A stretch of DNA of 12,050 nt from an uncultured Clostridia bacterium. GTDB taxonomy: Bacteria; Bacillota; Clostridia; Oscillospirales; Acutalibacteraceae. The notes under the pieces were generated by a model, which had not been told where the DNA came from, did not search any database, and worked only from the letters and a program-made list of their open reading frames with translations. The position numbers and the translations under genes were made by a program. The stretch is taken from NCBI GenBank assembly GCA_937907605.1, contig CALCYI010000041.1:1-12050 (forward strand), read 5' to 3'. Shown here one piece after another: positions 1 through 7,322 of the stretch (within the stretch, counting starts at the first letter, position 1; every line of letters begins with the position of its first letter).

Positions 1-311
1 ATGCCAAGGCCGCGGACAAGCTTTTTGCCGGATTGGATCAGCCCGGGTTTCAGCCGGCCAGTATTATCAGCATGTTTGAAGATCCGGAAGAACAGAAGCA
101 GGTGGGGGAGTTGTTCCAGACGACTTTGCCCAAGATGGATTCAAAGCAGGAAAGGGAGCAGGCGTTTCATGATATCCTGATGGCGGTAAAGAGAAACAGC
201 TACGAATATTACAATGAGAAAGTCGGAGCGGATATCACTGCGCTGCAAAAGGTTGTAGCGGGCAAGAAGGACCTTGAAAACCTTGCAAAAACGCATATTT
301 CTTTGGATTAA
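1..311 (+). CDS. dnaG: DNA primase DnaG, C-terminal end (partial)
   Basis: Open reading frame entering from the left edge; codons run in frame from base 3, so about 102 C-terminal residues are visible and the ATG at base 33 is internal. The segment is helical and lacks the zinc-binding and TOPRIM domains, which lie upstream of the window. It fits the C-terminal helicase-binding region of clostridial DnaG, including the phrase FEDPEEQKQ and the ending LAKTHISLD, which resembles Lachnospiraceae primases as I know them. DnaG makes RNA primers for replication and contacts the replicative helicase through this region. The call is supported by the rpoD gene 71 bases downstream, since dnaG-rpoD is the usual macromolecular synthesis order in Bacillota. 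Codon use is rich in CAG, CTG and GTG, as in the first half of rpoD and unlike the genes further right. Confidence 0.85.
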   Translation, partial: AKAADKLFAGLDQPGFQPASIISMFEDPEEQKQVGELFQTTLPKMDSKQEREQAFHDILMAVKRNSYEYYNEKVGADITALQKVVAGKKDLENLAKTHISLD

Positions 312-382
312 GGTTAAAAATAAGTGCAAATCAGACTTGAAAAATACAGAGGGAATCAGTTTCCAGGGAGGAAGAATACAAA

Positions 383-1498
383 ATGGACGAAAATGCACAG
401 GCAAAATTTGAGGAAAAAATGAAAGAACTTCTGGCTATGGCCAAGAAGAAAAAGAATGTGCTGGAATATCAGGAAATCAACGATTTCTTTAGTGATATGC
501 AGCTGGAGGAGGAGCAGTTTGAGAAGATTCTGGAGCTTCTGGAGCAGAATAATGTGGACGTGCTGCGCATTTCTGATGATGAAGATGATATTGACGACAG
601 CGATATCGTGCTGACGGATGAAGATGAGGTCGATGTCGAGAATATCGATTTGTCCGTGCCGGACGGTGTGAGTATTGAAGACCCCGTCCGTATGTACTTA
701 AAGGAGATAGGTAAGGTTCCGCTTTTGTCCGCGGAGGAAGAGATTGAACTGGCAAAGCGTATGGAACTGGGAGACCAGGAAGCCAAGAAGCGCCTTGCAG
801 AGGCAAACTTACGTCTGGTGGTCAGCATCGCAAAGCGTTATGTGGGACGCGGTATGTTATTCCTGGATTTGATTCAGGAGGGCAACCTTGGTCTTATTAA
901 GGCTGTTGACAAGTTTGATTATAACAAGGGCTTTAAGTTTTCAACCTATGCAACCTGGTGGATAAGACAGGCTATCACAAGGGCTATCGCAGACCAGGCA
1001 AGGACGATAAGAATTCCCGTTCATATGGTTGAAACCATTAATAAGGTTAAAAAGGCAAAGTCGCAGCTCCTTCACCTTAACGGTCATGAGCCTACTCCCG
1101 AGGAAATCTCGGAATATCTTGAAATGAGCGTTGATAAGGTGCGCGAAATTCTCAGAGTCGCGCAGGATCCCGTATCGCTTGAAACTCCGATAGGCGAGGA
1201 GGAGGATTCCCATCTCGGCGATTTCATTCCCGATGAGGAAGCTCTTGCGCCTGCTGATGCAGCTTCTATGAGTCTTCTTAAGGAGCAGCTTGCAGAGGTG
1301 CTTAAAACCCTTACTCCGCGAGAGGAGAAGGTGCTTTCGCTTCGTTTCGGTCTGCAGGACGGCAATCCTAAAACGCTTGAAGAGGTCGGCAAGGAGTTTA
1401 ACGTAACCCGTGAGCGTATCCGCCAGATTGAAGCAAAGGCGCTCAGAAAGCTTCGTCACCCGAGCAGAAGCAAAAAATTAAAGGACTTTTTGGATTAA
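383..1498 (+). CDS. rpoD: RNA polymerase primary sigma factor RpoD (SigA), possibly mosaic
   Basis: Housekeeping sigma factor of 371 residues, normal length for Clostridia. In order: an N-terminal region 1.1 (about residues 1-75), a very acidic linker rich in Asp/Glu (about 70-95), region 1.2 beginning DPVRMYLKEIGKVPLL, region 2 with the core-binding and -10 recognition helices (FSTYATWWIRQAITRAIADQ), region 3 beginning at VHMVETI, and region 4.2 with the -35 recognition helix TRERIRQIEAKALRKLRHPS. The start is backed by a strong GGGAGG at 366-371. It follows dnaG and overlaps the next gene by one base (TAATG). Oddity: leucine codons before about base 880 are 11 CTG, 4 CTT, 3 TTA and 3 TTG, but afterwards 16 CTT, 4 CTC, 1 CTG, 1 TTA and 1 TTG; arginine goes from 7 of 7 CGN to 7 AGR and 7 CGN. 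The protein is intact and all regions are present, so the product is certain, but the gene may be a recombinant or an assembly chimera. Confidence 0.97.
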   Translation: MDENAQAKFEEKMKELLAMAKKKKNVLEYQEINDFFSDMQLEEEQFEKILELLEQNNVDVLRISDDEDDIDDSDIVLTDEDEVDVENIDLSVPDGVSIEDPVRMYLKEIGKVPLLSAEEEIELAKRMELGDQEAKKRLAEANLRLVVSIAKRYVGRGMLFLDLIQEGNLGLIKAVDKFDYNKGFKFSTYATWWIRQAITRAIADQARTIRIPVHMVETINKVKKAKSQLLHLNGHEPTPEEISEYLEMSVDKVREILRVAQDPVSLETPIGEEEDSHLGDFIPDEEALAPADAASMSLLKEQLAEVLKTLTPREEKVLSLRFGLQDGNPKTLEEVGKEFNVTRERIRQIEAKALRKLRHPSRSKKLKDFLD

Positions 1499-1722
1499 TG
1501 GAACAGAGTAAGTTAGACAGAATTAACGAGCTTGCCCGTAAGTCAAAAACCCCCGAGGGCTTAACCGAGGAGGAAAAGGCGGAGCAGAGGATATTAAGAC
1601 AGGAGTATATTGACTCATATAAAGCAAACCTTATAGCTCAGCTTGAAAACACATATGTTATTGACGATAAGGGCAATAAAAGAAAACTTGAAAGAAAAGA
1701 TAAAAAGCCATGGGAAAATTAA
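1498..1722 (+). CDS. DUF896 (YnzC-like) small cytosolic protein
   Basis: A 74-residue basic, charged protein. Residues 1-45 match the DUF896 pattern: an N-terminal KLDRINELARKSK helix, a short turn with TPEGLTEEEKAEQ, and a second helix with LRQEYIDSYKANL. The B. subtilis relative YnzC has a two-helix hairpin in this region and a disordered tail; its biochemical function is not established, although ynzC belongs to the SOS-induced yneA operon there. The start codon overlaps the rpoD stop by one base, and its own stop lies inside the tmk gene, so translation is probably coupled on both sides. The last residues, KPWEN, are read from bases shared with the tmk start. No signal peptide or membrane segment is visible. 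Family call is firm, function unknown. Confidence 0.85.
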   Translation: MEQSKLDRINELARKSKTPEGLTEEEKAEQRILRQEYIDSYKANLIAQLENTYVIDDKGNKRKLERKDKKPWEN

Positions 1723-2381
1723 TTATTATGGAAGGGCTTGACGGCTCGGGTAAATCCACCCAGACGGCGCTCCTTGAAAAATATCTGTCGGACAGTAATA
1801 AAACTTTTAAAAAGATAAAACTGCCTGATTATGATTCTCCGTCGAGCACGCTTGTCAATATGTATCTTGGCGGCGAGTTTGGAAAGAGCGCTACCGACGT
1901 TAATGCGTATGCAGCGGGAGCTTTTTATGCGGTTGACCGATTTGCGTCGTATAAACTTAAGTGGAAAGAGGATTATGAAAAGGGTACGCTAATTCTTGCC
2001 GACCGCTATGCAACCTCTAATTCAATCTATCAGATGGAAAAAATCGACGAGTCCGAGTGGGATAATTACCTTAGCTGGTCTGAGGATTTCGAGTATAATA
2101 AAATCGGTATTCCGAAGCCCGACTTGGTAATATATCTCGATATGCCCGTTGGGATTTCGCAACGCCTTATGTCCTCGCGCTACGGCGGCGACGAGGGTAA
2201 AAAGGATGTTCACGAGGCAAACGTTGAGTTCCTTAACAACTGCAGAAAGTCCGCCCTTTATGCTGCAAAAAAGCAGGGCTGGAGGGTTATTGCGTGCGCT
2301 GAGAACGGTGAGCCGCTTCCGATTGAAAAAATCCACGAAAGCATAGTTAATATTGTACGCGAGGAGCTTGATAATGCTTGA
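1710..2381 (+). CDS. tmk: Thymidylate kinase (dTMP kinase)
   Basis: Phosphorylates dTMP to dTDP with ATP, the step that feeds dTTP synthesis; cytosolic. The 223-residue protein has a P-loop, GLDGSGKST, at residues 9-17, the DRY motif (98-100) that binds the dTMP phosphate side, the strand PDLVIYLDMP (137-146) before the LID, and a LID segment around 156-168 with SSRYGG and KKDVHE, equivalent to the D-R-x-E end of the bacterial LID. Length is slightly above the usual 205-215, owing to an insertion around residues 115-135 (WDNYLSWSEDFEYN). The gene overlaps the DUF896 gene by 13 bases and the following gene by 8. The motif set supports a real nucleoside monophosphate kinase; another deoxynucleotide kinase specificity cannot be excluded, since the insert is unusual. 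Confidence 0.88.
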   Translation: MGKLIIMEGLDGSGKSTQTALLEKYLSDSNKTFKKIKLPDYDSPSSTLVNMYLGGEFGKSATDVNAYAAGAFYAVDRFASYKLKWKEDYEKGTLILADRYATSNSIYQMEKIDESEWDNYLSWSEDFEYNKIGIPKPDLVIYLDMPVGISQRLMSSRYGGDEGKKDVHEANVEFLNNCRKSALYAAKKQGWRVIACAENGEPLPIEKIHESIVNIVREELDNA

Positions 2382-3270
2382 GTTTAAAAGACCTGAAATA
2401 AGCGATAAGCCGTGGGTTGACGAATGTCTTAAGCACGCAAATTCAATGAATTGCGAATACACCTTCGGTAATGCGTTTATATGGGCTGAGCCGTATAATA
2501 CGGAAATATGCAGGTATAAGGATTTCTTTATCTGCCGCTGGGGCAGCGGAGAGCGTATTTCGTATTCCTTACCGCTTGGCGAGGGCGACTTTACCGACGC
2601 TGTTAATCAGATAATTCTTGACGCAAAAAAGCAGGGCGTAAAGCCGAGAATATACGGTATAACCGAGGGATACCTTCTTATGCTTCAGGAGGCGTTCACG
2701 GGTAAGTTTACATATCACTTTGACGAGGGCTTTAACGATTATATTTACGACGTGAATAAAATGGCTGCCCTCAGCGGTAAAAAGTACCACGGCAAGCGAA
2801 ATCACATTACGAATTTCAAAAAGCACAATCCCGACTGGAGTTTTGAGCTTATTAATAAGAGTAATATCGACGAGTGCATAGCGCTCCATAAAATGTGGCT
2901 TGAGGAAAAGGACGAGGGCGACAGCGAGGACTTCGACGAGGAATTCCACGCAGTATTGAAGTCGTTTGAAAATTATGAAGCGCTCGGCTTTGTAGGAGGG
3001 CTTATACGCGTGGACGGTAATGTTATCGCCTACACTATGGGCGAGCCCCAGATGAACGGAAGATGCTTCGTTTCTCATTTTGAAAAGGCACCGCCCGAAA
3101 TGCAGGGAGCATATGCGATAATTAATCAGGAATTCACTAAAAACTGTCTGACTCAGTATGAGTATGTCAACAGGGAGGAGGATTTAGGACTTGAGGGACT
3201 GAGAAAGGCTAAGCAGTCCTACCACCCTGAAATCCTACTTGAAAAATGTGTGGCGGTGTATAATGATTAA
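2374..3270 (+). CDS. DUF2156 (LPG synthase C-terminal-like) protein
   Basis: A 298-residue soluble protein of the DUF2156 family, which has two tandem GNAT-like folds related to the C-terminal catalytic domain of MprF lysyl-phosphatidylglycerol synthase and to Fem-type aminoacyltransferases. The clearest signature is at residues 122-150, with DYIYDVNKMAALSGKKYHGK and then RNHITNFKK. A second conserved part near 208-230 has GFVGGLIRVDGNVIAYTMGE, typical of the GNAT core strand. There is no membrane domain, so this is the stand-alone form, whose substrate is not known. I chose the ATG at 2374 rather than an in-frame TTG at 2353, because GAGGAG at 2361-2366 is well spaced from it. It overlaps tmk by 8 bases. 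The next gene is also GNAT-type, but nothing in the sequence tells whether they act together. Confidence 0.85.
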   Translation: MLEFKRPEISDKPWVDECLKHANSMNCEYTFGNAFIWAEPYNTEICRYKDFFICRWGSGERISYSLPLGEGDFTDAVNQIILDAKKQGVKPRIYGITEGYLLMLQEAFTGKFTYHFDEGFNDYIYDVNKMAALSGKKYHGKRNHITNFKKHNPDWSFELINKSNIDECIALHKMWLEEKDEGDSEDFDEEFHAVLKSFENYEALGFVGGLIRVDGNVIAYTMGEPQMNGRCFVSHFEKAPPEMQGAYAIINQEFTKNCLTQYEYVNREEDLGLEGLRKAKQSYHPEILLEKCVAVYND

Positions 3271-3715
3271 AAGGATTACGTACAGAGAAAAAATTGTTCC
3301 ACTGTGGCAGAGCGCCTTCGGCGATACCGTGGAGGAAATTGAATTCTTCCTTGATAACGCAAGGGATTATAAGTGCGTAGGCTGTTTCAATGGCGAGGAA
3401 CTCGCGTCAATGCTTTTCCTTGTTAGCTGTGAGCTTAATTCAAAAAAAGCGGAATATATCTACGCCGCCTGTACTGACGAAAAGTATAAAAAAAGAGGCT
3501 TTATGACCGAGCTTCTTAATTACTGTAAGAATAATTATAAAACGCTTTGTCTTATTCCCGCGAGCGATACTCTTAAGGAGTTTTATAATGCGAGGGGTAT
3601 ATATAAAAGAGCGGAAATAAGCGATATTGTATTTAATCAGACTGATGAAATAGAGGAATACCTGCTTGACGGGTATGAGCTTACGGAGCCCTGCGCTCTG
3701 TACTTTGAAAGGTGA
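3263..3715 (+). CDS. GNAT-family N-acetyltransferase
   Basis: A 150-residue protein with the GNAT acetyl-CoA binding pattern: strand AEYIYAACTDEKY followed by KKRGFMTELLNYC (about 76-88), where the R-G-F motif fits the pyrophosphate-binding turn and starts the helix of motif A. Residues 96-112 (LIPASDTLKEFYNARG) match motif B, where a Tyr before the Gly is common in the family. The N-terminal YREKIVPLWQSAFGD resembles GNAT proteins distantly related to Eis-like acetyltransferases, but the second domain of Eis is absent. The acceptor is unknown. The start at 3263 is preferred over an upstream non-ATG extension because it gives an 8-base overlap with the preceding gene, the same arrangement as at three other junctions here; the ribosome binding site (GGCGGTG) is weak, which suggests coupling. 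The stop is 4 bases before the next start. Confidence 0.8.
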   Translation: MIKRITYREKIVPLWQSAFGDTVEEIEFFLDNARDYKCVGCFNGEELASMLFLVSCELNSKKAEYIYAACTDEKYKKRGFMTELLNYCKNNYKTLCLIPASDTLKEFYNARGIYKRAEISDIVFNQTDEIEEYLLDGYELTEPCALYFER

Positions 3716-3719
3716 AATT

Positions 3720-4262
3720 ATGGTATACGTATTTTTAGCAGACGGATTTGAAATTATTGAAGCGCTCGCTCCCGTTGATATGATGACGAGGGCGGGTATC
3801 GAGGTTAAGACCGTAGGCGTTACGGGAGAGCTTGTAAAGTCCTCCTGCGGCGTTTCGGTTAAGAGCGATATAACTATTGACGAATTTGATTTCTATAAGG
3901 TTGAAGCAATCGTTTTACCCGGCGGTATGCCCGGTACGCTCAATCTTGAAAACAACACTGCAGTTCAGAGAGCTATTGATAATGCGGTGAATATTAAGGT
4001 GCTTATCTGCGCTATCTGCGCCGCTCCGTCAATCCTCGGTCACAAGGGACTTCTTTCCGGCAGGAAAGCGACCTGCTTCCCGGGCTTTGAGGAGGCGCTT
4101 GAAGGCGCTCAGCTTAGCGATAGTTACGTTGTCCGCGACGGTAATTACATAACCGCGAGGGGCGCGGGCGTATGTATCGACTTCGGGCTTGAGATAGTCA
4201 AATACCTCAAGGGCGGAGAGCTCGCCGATAAAATAAGAGCGTCTATTCAGTGCGATGACTAA
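3720..4262 (+). CDS. DJ-1/PfpI family protein (DJ-1/ThiJ-like)
   Basis: A 180-residue member of the DJ-1/ThiJ/PfpI superfamily with the single flavodoxin-like domain expected. The nucleophile elbow is VLICAICAAPSIL, with the catalytic cysteine at residue 100; the conserved glutamate that contacts it is Glu14 in FEIIEALAPVDMM. The glycine-rich oxyanion turn LPGGMPG is at 66-72 and the closing motif TARGAGVCIDFGLEIV is near 146. Members are reported as protein deglycases, glyoxalases or chaperones, and the YajL/DJ-1 type fits best by length; which activity applies cannot be read from sequence. The ATG at 3720 follows AAGGTGA closely; an in-frame upstream extension would lie inside the GNAT gene and is not conserved in character. 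The stop overlaps the next gene by 8 bases. Confidence 0.9.
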   Translation: MVYVFLADGFEIIEALAPVDMMTRAGIEVKTVGVTGELVKSSCGVSVKSDITIDEFDFYKVEAIVLPGGMPGTLNLENNTAVQRAIDNAVNIKVLICAICAAPSILGHKGLLSGRKATCFPGFEEALEGAQLSDSYVVRDGNYITARGAGVCIDFGLEIVKYLKGGELADKIRASIQCDD

Positions 4263-4824
4263 AAAGGAGCTCAGAATTACCACGGCGAAAGAGCGTAAAA
4301 GTATTGCCGATAAAGCCGAAAAGGACAGGCGTATTGCCGAATTTCTGCTTTCTTCTGAAGAATACAGAGCCGCACGCTTAATCCTTTGCTACGCTTCCTT
4401 GCCCGACGAGGTAAGCACGTATTATATTATTAAGCAGGCGCTGAGCGACGGTAAAGAGGTCGCGCTGCCTTACTGTACTGACAAAGCGGGAAATATGGAT
4501 TTTTACCTTATTAAAAATACTACTTCTCTTAATGTCGGTACGTTTGGCGTAAGGGAGCCTGACATAACTAAATGCGCTAAGGCAGAGGACTTTTCTTCCT
4601 CGATAGCGCTTGTACCCGGGCTGTGCTTTGACGTAAGCGGAAACCGCCTCGGCTACGGCAAAGGTTATTATGACAGGTTTTTGAAAAATTACGCTTCACT
4701 TTCTTTCGGACTGTGCTATAATAGGCTTGTTAAAAAAAGTATACCTGTAAATAATTATGATGAAAAAGTTACTCTTCTTATTACAGAGGAGGGTATTATA
4801 AATAACGGAGGGAAAAATGGATAA
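4255..4824 (+). CDS. 5-formyltetrahydrofolate cyclo-ligase (MTHFS)
   Basis: Converts 5-formyltetrahydrofolate to 5,10-methenyltetrahydrofolate with ATP, returning a storage folate to one-carbon metabolism; cytosolic. The 189-residue protein has the family's start (KKELRITTAKERKSI, where a lysine/arginine-rich helix binds ATP), the strand LILCYASLPDEVST (42-55), and the diagnostic motif LGYGKGYYDRF at 132-142 with the ATP-binding Gly and the Tyr-Asp pair. Length and order of motifs are normal. The start overlaps the DJ-1 stop by 8 bases, with no clear Shine-Dalgarno upstream, so translational coupling is likely. The end overlaps mltG by 8 bases. Together with tmk in the same train, it links to thymidylate supply, but the distance within the train makes this only suggestive. 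Confidence 0.93.
   Translation: MTKKELRITTAKERKSIADKAEKDRRIAEFLLSSEEYRAARLILCYASLPDEVSTYYIIKQALSDGKEVALPYCTDKAGNMDFYLIKNTTSLNVGTFGVREPDITKCAKAEDFSSSIALVPGLCFDVSGNRLGYGKGYYDRFLKNYASLSFGLCYNRLVKKSIPVNNYDEKVTLLITEEGIINNGGKNG
4695..4722 (+). promoter_or_regulatory. Possible internal sigma-A promoter ahead of mltG
   Basis: TATAAT at 4717-4722 is preceded by TG one base upstream (extended -10, TGCTATAAT) and by TTCACT at 4695-4700 with a 16-base spacer, four of six matches to TTGACA. It sits in the end of the cyclo-ligase gene, about 95 bases before the mltG start, and could give mltG and the U32 gene their own transcription. A-T rich coding sequence yields such matches by chance, so this stays tentative. 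Confidence 0.35.
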
Positions 4825-6067
4825 TTTAGATTTCAAAAGCGGCGATAAGCGCGGCGACATCTATTTTTCAAACGCTGAGGGCATACCTACGCGTAAGGCT
4901 ACGTCCTCTCAGAGCGCGCAAAAAAGCGCGCCTGTTCAATCTGCAAAAAAGCTTAAAAAGGTAAAGTATAAGGGACAGGGGATAGGCTCCACCTACCTCT
5001 TCTTTATCGTTGTTATCGCTTGCTCAATGCTGCTTTCGATATATGCAATATTCTGTATGAACGATATACTTGCGATTACAAAGACCAATTCCTCCGTTAC
5101 CGTTTCCCTTGCACAGCAGGTGGAAAAGAGCGACGACGTTATTGATACTCTCAGCGATAACGGGCTTATAAGATGTAAGTATTTCTGCAAGGTCTTTGTT
5201 AAGCTCAGGGACAAGCTTATTACCTCGTCGCGTCTCGGAGGTCCTTATGAGGCAGGCGTGTACTACCTTAACGGAAAAATGGGGCTTGAGGGTATGCTTA
5301 AAACCCTTCAGGGCACTACCGAAACCAACGAAACCGTACAGCTTACCTTCCCCGAGGGCTATACCGTTCCCGACATTATAAACCGCCTTGTTGATAACGA
5401 CGTTTGCGATAAAAACGCCCTTATATCCGTTATTCAGACTACTAATTTTGACTTTAAGCTGACCTCTGATTTAACTCAGAAGGACGCAGTTCCTTACAGG
5501 CTTGAGGGCTTCCTTTTCCCCGAAACCTATGAGTTCTTCATTAACGAGAGTCCCGCGTCTGTTGTTAAGAAGTTTCTTCTCCAGGGCGACAAGGTATTCT
5601 CTAAAAAGTACGTGGACCGCGCCGCTGAGCTCGGTTATACTCCGTATGAAATTCTGACCATCGCCTCTATCGTACAGAAGGAGGCGGGCGATGAGGAACA
5701 GATGAAGATAATCGCGGGAATTATCGAAAACCGTCTTGACGATACGGTTAACTTCCCGACTCTGGGCTGTCAGTCAACTGCTGACTATATTACCAATAAG
5801 GTAGCGCCGAGCATTTCGTCGACCGAATCACATTCAGCCGATTACTATATGACGTATTACAATACCAATAATTCGTCCACCGTAGTCGGTCTGCCCGCAG
5901 GTCCTATCTGCAATCCCGGTAAAGCCGCAATTCAGGCTGCCCTTTATCCTGAAAAAACAAGCGCAAAATTCTTCTTCCACGATAATTCGGGAGAGCTGTA
6001 TACGGCAAGAACGCTCTCTGAATTTAAAGAGAAGGTAAGGGAATACGCGCCGTATCTGGAATACTAA
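4817..6067 (+). CDS. mltG: Endolytic murein transglycosylase MltG (YceG-like)
   Basis: Membrane-bound lytic transglycosylase that cuts nascent peptidoglycan strands and is thought to set glycan chain release. The 416-residue protein has a basic, Ser/Gln-rich cytoplasmic tail of about 57 residues, one transmembrane helix at about 58-80, a LysM-like linker domain (the FPEGYTVPDIINRL stretch near 175), and the YceG catalytic domain. Catalytic-domain motifs are EGFLFPETYEF near 235, ASIVQKEAG with the predicted catalytic glutamate at residue 289, GCQSTADY near 317, and GLPAGPICNPGKAAIQAALY near 360. All match the family. Start at 4817 is supported by GGAGGG at 4807-4812. It overlaps the cyclo-ligase gene by 8 bases and ends one base before the U32 gene. 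In B. subtilis the mltG homolog yrrL lies beside U32-family genes, which supports both calls. Confidence 0.95.
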   Translation: MDNLDFKSGDKRGDIYFSNAEGIPTRKATSSQSAQKSAPVQSAKKLKKVKYKGQGIGSTYLFFIVVIACSMLLSIYAIFCMNDILAITKTNSSVTVSLAQQVEKSDDVIDTLSDNGLIRCKYFCKVFVKLRDKLITSSRLGGPYEAGVYYLNGKMGLEGMLKTLQGTTETNETVQLTFPEGYTVPDIINRLVDNDVCDKNALISVIQTTNFDFKLTSDLTQKDAVPYRLEGFLFPETYEFFINESPASVVKKFLLQGDKVFSKKYVDRAAELGYTPYEILTIASIVQKEAGDEEQMKIIAGIIENRLDDTVNFPTLGCQSTADYITNKVAPSISSTESHSADYYMTYYNTNNSSTVVGLPAGPICNPGKAAIQAALYPEKTSAKFFFHDNSGELYTARTLSEFKEKVREYAPYLEY

Positions 6068-6068
6068 T

Positions 6069-7313
6069 ATGCAAATTGATTTAAACAGAAAAATTGAACT
6101 TCTCTCTCCTGCTGGGGACTTTGAAAGGCTTAAACTTGCCGTAAAATTCGGCGCGGACGCCGTATACCTCGGCGGAGAGATGTTCGGTATGAGAACAAAC
6201 CCCGCTAACTTCAATAACGAGGAGCTTAAAAAAGCGGTTGAATTAGTTCAAGCTAATAATAAAAAGCTGTATCTTACCTGTAATACGCTTCCGAGGAATA
6301 ATGAGCTCGGCGCGCTTCCCGATTATCTTAAGTATGCTAAGGAAATCGGCGTTGACGCTTTGATAATAGCCGATATGGGCGTGCTTGCACTTGCTAAGAA
6401 GTATGCAGACGGCGTAGATATTCATATGTCAACCCAGGCGGGTATAGTCAATTATGAAGCGGCTAACGCCCTGTATGACCTCGGCGTTAAGCGTATTGTA
6501 ACCGCAAGGGAGCTTTCCCTTAACGAGATTAAGGAAATCAGGGATAAAACTAATCCCAAACTTGAAATTGAGGTATTCGTGCACGGCGCGATGTGTATGA
6601 GCTTTTCGGGACGTTGTATCCTCTCCGACTATATGGTAGGCAGGGACCCTAACCGCGGCGACTGCGCTCAGCCGTGCCGCTGGAAGTATCATCTCGTCGA
6701 GGAAACAAGACCGGGACAGTACTTCCCGATTAATCAGGACGGCGACGGTACATATATCTTCAATTCGAAGGATTTATGTATGATTGAGCATATTCCCGAG
6801 CTTGACAGAGCGGGCATAGATTCCTTTAAGATTGAAGGCAGGGCAAAGAGCGAATACTATACCGCAATAGTAACCCACGCCTACCGCAACGCAATTGACG
6901 AGTATATTTCTGGCGGAAGAAAAGCCGATTTCAGACCGTCGCAGTGGATACTTGACGAAATGGAAAAAATGAGCCACAGGGAATATACCGAGGGTTTTAA
7001 CTTCGGTCCGTTAGTTAACGGACAGTCAATTAATTCCGGCGGTTATATACGGAACTGGGACGTATGCGCGCTCTTTATGTCACAGGAAAACGGCAGGGTT
7101 ACCGTTACTCAAAGGAACCGCTTTTATCAGGGCGATGAGCTTGAGGTTGTCGAGCCGTTTAAAATGCCGTATAAAATCACCGTTGAGGAGCTTTATAACG
7201 AAAACGACGGAGAATATACCGACGTTGCAAACAAGGCAACTGACATTTATTCCTTTAGGTGTGAGCATGAGGTTTCGCCCGACGCGATTTTCAGAGTAAA
7301 AAGAGAAAACTAA
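6069..7313 (+). CDS. U32 peptidase family protein, TrhP-like tRNA U34 hydroxylation factor
   Basis: A 414-residue U32-family protein. Despite the family name, characterised members act on RNA: TrhP (E. coli YegQ, B. subtilis YrrN/YrrO) is needed for prephenate-dependent 5-hydroxylation of uridine 34 in tRNA. The N-terminal half forms a TIM-barrel-like domain starting with KIELLSPAGDFERLKLAVKFGADAVYLGG-type sequence; the signature VFVHGAMCMSFSGRC is at 169-183. Four cysteines at 176, 183, 199 and 203 are in the spacing known to hold an iron-sulfur cluster in this family. NSKDLCMIEHIPEL (232-245) and IEGRAKS (255-261) are also typical, and a small beta-rich C-terminal domain follows. Length is close to B. 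subtilis YrrO, so this is probably the YrrO/TrhP2 type. It follows mltG by one base; the methyltransferase gene yrrM found between them in B. subtilis is absent. A hairpin lies 9 bases after its stop. Confidence 0.87.
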   Translation: MQIDLNRKIELLSPAGDFERLKLAVKFGADAVYLGGEMFGMRTNPANFNNEELKKAVELVQANNKKLYLTCNTLPRNNELGALPDYLKYAKEIGVDALIIADMGVLALAKKYADGVDIHMSTQAGIVNYEAANALYDLGVKRIVTARELSLNEIKEIRDKTNPKLEIEVFVHGAMCMSFSGRCILSDYMVGRDPNRGDCAQPCRWKYHLVEETRPGQYFPINQDGDGTYIFNSKDLCMIEHIPELDRAGIDSFKIEGRAKSEYYTAIVTHAYRNAIDEYISGGRKADFRPSQWILDEMEKMSHREYTEGFNFGPLVNGQSINSGGYIRNWDVCALFMSQENGRVTVTQRNRFYQGDELEVVEPFKMPYKITVEELYNENDGEYTDVANKATDIYSFRCEHEVSPDAIFRVKREN

Positions 7314-7322
7314 GAATACTTT

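Noticed and set aside
33..35. ATG at 33 as start of a separate 92-residue protein
   Set aside because: The frame is open to the left edge and the sequence fits the DnaG C-terminus.
312..382. Possible rpoD promoter in the dnaG-rpoD gap
   Set aside because: TTGAAA occurs near 338 but no -10 of fair quality follows at 16-18 bases; only the ribosome binding site is convincing.
469..828. Long - strand open frames opposite the rpoD 5' half, rich in Ser
   Set aside because: They are the antisense of the acidic GAT/GAG-rich linker; low-complexity product, no ribosome binding site, no family resemblance.
2353..2373. Upstream non-ATG starts for the DUF2156, GNAT (3239) and DJ-1 (3666) genes
   Set aside because: In each case a later ATG fits family length, has a better-placed ribosome binding site or the recurring 8-nt overlap, and removes a non-conserved N-terminal extension.
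2022..2462. Antisense open frames over tmk, the U32 gene, WYL and prsW genes
   Set aside because: Explained by codon bias in the genes on the other strand; no start signals or domains.
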